Shown here: one piece after another, positions 60,901-64,000 of the stretch
How the letters are laid out: every line of letters begins with the position of its first letter
How positions within the stretch are numbered: position 1 is the first letter of the stretch
Assembly (NCBI GenBank): GCA_035626815.1
Contig: DASPMY010000013.1
Span: 1 to 64,000, forward strand
Direction of reading: 5' to 3'
Origin: Croceibacterium_A sp035626815
GTDB lineage: Bacteria; Pseudomonadota; Alphaproteobacteria; Sphingomonadales; Sphingomonadaceae
DNA length: 64,000 bases
The notes under the pieces: model-generated
The model's database searches: none
Told to the model about the DNA's origin: nothing
What the model saw: only the letters and a program-made list of their open reading frames with translations
Position numbers and translations under genes: made by a program

Positions 60901-62820
60901 TTGGACGAGGTTAGGCTAGGATCGAGAACTCTGCAGCCGGGGCGGCAGCTGCTGGCCGGCGGGCGGCGCGAGCCGCTCGGCAAGCGCGCGCTCGACATCC
61001 TCTCCATGCTCGCCGAAGCGCGCGGCGAGATCGTCACCAAGGACGAGCTGCTCGACGCGGTCTGGCCGGGCGTGACGGTCGAGGAGAATGCGCTCCAGGT
61101 GCACATCGTTGCGCTGCGCAAAGCGCTTGGGCCCGAGGCCGACCGGCTGAAGACGATTCGCAGCGTCGGTTACCAGCTGGACATCGATATGCAGTTGGAG
61201 CCCGCGGCCGACAGGGCCGCGGTTACACCTGTGCCAGTCATCGGGCCGGCGCGGCTGGACCAGGCCCGGACCGCGGCGATGGCAAACCCACGGGGGTTGA
61301 ACGTTGCAGCGATGTGGGCGAGCGCGCGTCGCCATCGCTGGGCGATCGGCTTGATGGCGCTGCTCGTCGTGCTTGCAGGTGCCTGGACGCAATTTGGCGA
61401 TGACGTCGGTCTCCGCCAGCAGGAACGCATTCCGGTGGTGGTGCGGGCTCTCGCTGCGAGCGGCAAAGCCGACCGCACCGAAGCGGCGTTGGCCGGCGGT
61501 ATTACTGACGAACTGATCGTCCGGCTGCGCAGGTTGCCCGAACTCCGGATCGCCACCGCCGAGGCCGATGGACGTGTGCCTGCTGACAGCTTCAAGCGCG
61601 CCTATATCGTCGATGGCAGCATTCGCAGCAGCGGCGACCGGTTGCGGGTGACCGCGCGCCTGTCCGATGCCGATGGCGAGATCCTCTGGTCGGAGACCTT
61701 CGACCGGGGCATCGCGGATCTGTTCGAGGTGCAGGAGGCGATCGCCGCGTCGATTTCCGATGCCCTTGGTGTGTCGCTGGATGTCGGCGCCAATTCCGCG
61801 GCCTACGGCGGCACGGACAATCCCGAGGCTTTCGCGGCATACCTCGAATACAAGGCCCACGTCTTCGACCAGGACCAGAGCGTGGCGGTGCGCCATCTCG
61901 AGCGCGCGCTGGCGCTCGACCCGGACTACATCAAGGCGCTGGCCGCCTTGTCGACCTCCTTTGGTGTCCAGTCGAACCTAGCCGCCACGAGGGAACGGGC
62001 GCTCGCCTTGTTGGCGAAGATGGATAACAGCACGGCGCGTGCTCTGGCGGCGGATCCCGATTTGTGGATCGGCCACGCGGCCCGCGGAAATTACTACAAT
62101 GAGCGGAAGGACTACGCGGCCGCAGCAGCTAGCTTCCGGCGCGTCGAGGAACTCGACCAGGGCATAGACCCCGAATTACGAAATTTTCTTGCCAGCTATG
62201 CGCTGCTTAACGGGCGAGCTCGGGAAGCTCTTTCGCTTCTCGACTCGAACGAGGCAATCGATCCCATCACGCGTAATGACCCCATTAGAGTCTGGGCCCT
62301 TGCGAGTCTGGGCCGTCATGAGGAAGCGATCGAGCTGTTTGAGAAGTTATCCGCCAACGATCCAATCAGCGCCCAGCAATACGCCCGCTACGTGGTCATG
62401 GGACACCTGCAGCTGGGTCACAAAGCAAAAGCGATCCAATTCGCAGAGCACCATGATGTGGCGATGGATAGGTTCGACGCTCACGACGAGGGTCTGACGG
62501 CGATGTCCAGGCAGGAGCTGAGACAATGGGCCACAAGGCGTTTTGGCGAAGGCGGCAAGGTCCAGATCGTTGGCGCCGCGCAAGACGCGAGCCTCGATGG
62601 ACATCCCAAGCTCGCGCTAGACCTCTTGCGCCTGGCCTTGGAAAAACCCGGCGGCTACGGGATCAACTCTCTCTGGTTTCCCACGATGGCGAATGCGCGC
62701 AGGACGGCCGGCTTCGAGAAGTTCGTAACCGACCTCGGGTTGGTCAGGTTCTGGCGCGAGAGCGGCCAGTGGCCGGACGCCTGCCGACCGGTTTCAGCCA
62801 CCGACTTCACCTGCAACTGA
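60901..62820 (+). CDS. membrane-anchored winged-helix regulator with TPR-like sensor (CadC/ToxR layout)
   Basis: A 639-residue protein from the TTG at 60901, where the conserved N-terminus LDEVRLGSRTLQPGRQLLAG begins and G-rich SD-like sequence precedes; longer starts add unlikely residues. An OmpR-type DNA-binding domain spans about 1-100 (ALDILSMLAEARGEIVTKDE, then LHIV-like ALQVHIVALRKALG). A membrane helix is at about 155-175 (WAIGLMALLVVLAGAW). The rest contains a TolB-like segment (GGITDELIVRLRRLPELRIA, VDGSIRSSGDRLRVTARLSD) and TPR-like helices. This one-protein signal layout is like CadC/ToxR. The signal and targets are unknown; the 11-bp repeats upstream are a candidate target. Confidence 0.82.
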   Translation: MDEVRLGSRTLQPGRQLLAGGRREPLGKRALDILSMLAEARGEIVTKDELLDAVWPGVTVEENALQVHIVALRKALGPEADRLKTIRSVGYQLDIDMQLEPAADRAAVTPVPVIGPARLDQARTAAMANPRGLNVAAMWASARRHRWAIGLMALLVVLAGAWTQFGDDVGLRQQERIPVVVRALAASGKADRTEAALAGGITDELIVRLRRLPELRIATAEADGRVPADSFKRAYIVDGSIRSSGDRLRVTARLSDADGEILWSETFDRGIADLFEVQEAIAASISDALGVSLDVGANSAAYGGTDNPEAFAAYLEYKAHVFDQDQSVAVRHLERALALDPDYIKALAALSTSFGVQSNLAATRERALALLAKMDNSTARALAADPDLWIGHAARGNYYNERKDYAAAAASFRRVEELDQGIDPELRNFLASYALLNGRAREALSLLDSNEAIDPITRNDPIRVWALASLGRHEEAIELFEKLSANDPISAQQYARYVVMGHLQLGHKAKAIQFAEHHDVAMDRFDAHDEGLTAMSRQELRQWATRRFGEGGKVQIVGAAQDASLDGHPKLALDLLRLALEKPGGYGINSLWFPTMANARRTAGFEKFVTDLGLVRFWRESGQWPDACRPVSATDFTCN

Positions 62821-62824
62821 GCGC

Positions 62825-63775
62825 TTACCGCCCCGCGAACCGCGCGCCCTGGATGTCGACGGTCTTCGGGGTCTTGGCGAACAGCTCGCCGAACGGATCG
62901 TCGCCGGTCTCCATCGTATGCGGCTCGGTGCCTTCGCGCACGGTGGTGCGGCGCATGTCGCGCTTGTAGGTGTCGTAGGCGTAGTCGCCGCCGCGGTGCA
63001 TCGAGCACAAGTTGTCCCAGATCACCATGTCGCCGACGTGCCAGTCGACGCTGAACACGTATTGCGGCTGGGTGCAGTGCTCGATCAGGTCGCGGATCAG
63101 CTTGCGGCCTTCCTCCTTCGGCATGCCCTCGACGTCCATCGTGTGCGCGGCAATGAACAGCGCCTTGCGGCCCGAGCCCTTGTGGACGTGGACCAGCGGA
63201 TGCCGCGCCTTGGGCCGCTCGTCGATCTCGGCCTCGTCGATCTCGGCGCCGGCCAGCTTGCGGCTCCACCACAGTGTGTTGATGCCGACCTTGCCGTCGA
63301 GGAAGTCCTTCATGTCCTGCGGCAGGTCGTCGTAGGCGCTGCGGGTGTCGGCGAACCAGGTCTCGCCGCCCTCGGGCGGCACTGAGTGCGCCAGCAGGAT
63401 CGAGTAGCTCGTGCGCTTCTCCATGAAGGCGCTGTCGGTGTGCCACAGTCGGTCACCCTTGCGATACTGGATCGCCGCCTCGTCCCGGGTGATGTCGCCG
63501 TCGAGGTTGAGGTTGGAGGCGTCGAACAGCTCGCGGAACGGCAGCCGATATTTCGCCCCCTCGCGGCGCGGCACGCGCTCGAGGTAGCCGAAGTTGCGGC
63601 TGAAATCGACGTGCTGTTCGTCGTTCATGCCGGTGTCGCGCCACACGGTGACGCCGTAGGAGTCCATCGCGTCGGTGACTTGCCTGACCTCGTCCTCGCT
63701 GAGCGGCCGGGTCAGGTCGAGGCCCGAGCACTCGGCGCCGAAACGCGGCAGGATGGGTTCGACGTGCAGCGGCAT
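62825..63775 (-). CDS. TauD/TfdA-family alpha-ketoglutarate-dependent dioxygenase
   Basis: A 316-residue iron(II)/2-oxoglutarate oxygenase. The facial triad is visible: DRLWHTDSAFMEKRTSY (His-x-Asp) and NLCSMHRGGDYAYD (distal His), with 2-oxoglutarate Arg in KRDMRRTTVREG. ATG at 63775 is preceded by GGAGAG; a GTG one codon upstream is also possible. TfdA-like enzymes cleave ether or taurine-like substrates; members with this layout are often found with CoA-ester enzymes, consistent with the MaoC-type gene upstream. The natural substrate is unknown. Confidence 0.88.
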   Translation of the reverse strand: MPLHVEPILPRFGAECSGLDLTRPLSEDEVRQVTDAMDSYGVTVWRDTGMNDEQHVDFSRNFGYLERVPRREGAKYRLPFRELFDASNLNLDGDITRDEAAIQYRKGDRLWHTDSAFMEKRTSYSILLAHSVPPEGGETWFADTRSAYDDLPQDMKDFLDGKVGINTLWWSRKLAGAEIDEAEIDERPKARHPLVHVHKGSGRKALFIAAHTMDVEGMPKEEGRKLIRDLIEHCTQPQYVFSVDWHVGDMVIWDNLCSMHRGGDYAYDTYKRDMRRTTVREGTEPHTMETGDDPFGELFAKTPKTVDIQGARFAGR

Positions 63776-63799
63776 CACACTCTCCAGTTGGTCAGGCGG

Positions 63800-64000
63800 T
63801 CAGGCGCTAGCCGCGGGGCGCTTGCGCTGCAACGATGCGCGCTTGCACTGGGCGACCAGCTCGCCGGCCTGGTTGTAGGCCCGATGGGCGAAGGTGACGA
63901 TCCCCTGGTCGGGCCGCGACCGCGATTCCCGAACGTCGAGCACCTCGGTTTCGATCCGCAAGGTGTCGCCGACGAAGATCGGCCTGGGAAAGCGCACCTC
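63800..64000 (-). CDS. C-terminal part of a MaoC-like dehydratase, cut by the window edge
   Basis: Sixty-six codons are visible, entering from the right edge. RFPRPIFVGDTLRIETEVLD, followed by VTFAHRAYNQAGELVAQCKR, matches the hotdog-fold MaoC dehydratase family (VxDTLxxxxEV and F...NQ.GE.V). The catalytic half (Asp/His) lies beyond the window. The gene ends 25 bases before the dioxygenase start on the same strand, so the two are likely one operon. Confidence 0.78.
   Translation of the reverse strand, partial: EVRFPRPIFVGDTLRIETEVLDVRESRSRPDQGIVTFAHRAYNQAGELVAQCKRASLQRKRPAASA

Overview
The window is high-GC (about 70 percent outside one island) bacterial chromosome, most likely an alphaproteobacterium of the Sphingomonadales. 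Supporting signs are an UrcA-family protein, a winged-helix/TPR regulator, an UPF0314/DUF2585 membrane protein, a CrtI/CrtB carotenoid pair, a two-gene DhaL/DhaK kinase, and a DUF559 gene carried between inverted repeats. The taxonomic call is an inference from gene content.

Left arm (1-21.3 kb), ordinary chromosome: thiC with a TPP riboswitch; small secreted or membrane proteins; a carotenoid block (crtI, a LOG-family gene, a divergent crtB); a DUF559 nuclease cassette bounded by 62-bp inverted repeats and wedged exactly between crtB and a biotin-dependent carboxylase gene; an MHS-type transporter; glpD with an MFS exporter; dinB; and a membrane protein, pgl, NUDIX operon ending at a tRNA-Gly(CCC).

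Island (about 21.28-37.34 kb): a 16-kb lower-GC integrative element bounded by a 40-bp duplication of the 5' half of tRNA-Gly. It carries a tyrosine integrase and a defence-type cargo: a reverse transcriptase with a YGDN active site behind a hairpin-rich leader; a serine recombinase, small protein and HNH-like operon; an HrgA-like HARE/nuclease protein; a membrane coiled-coil protein; an AspBHI-like modified-DNA endonuclease; a cytosine methylase; Vsr; a NurA-HerA pair; and an AIPR protein. The Dcm-Vsr / NurA-HerA / AIPR block looks like one composite DNA-defence locus, and the reverse transcriptase is the second candidate for an undescribed system.

Right arm (37.5-64 kb): a valine-degradation operon (mmsA, enoyl-CoA hydratase, mmsB); maiA; a 2305-residue RTX-type secreted protein with a metalloprotease motif, preceded by three tandem tail-collar paralogs and facing two DUF6916-type genes, a GNAT gene and a complete type I secretion system (TolC, ABC, HlyD); an orphan 53-residue peptide gene with a lasso-type leader motif; an aldolase, HAD phosphatase, DhaL, DhaK operon closed by two strong terminators; an UrcA gene; a membrane-anchored winged-helix regulator with 11-bp-spaced direct repeats upstream; a TauD/TfdA dioxygenase; and the end of a MaoC-type gene.
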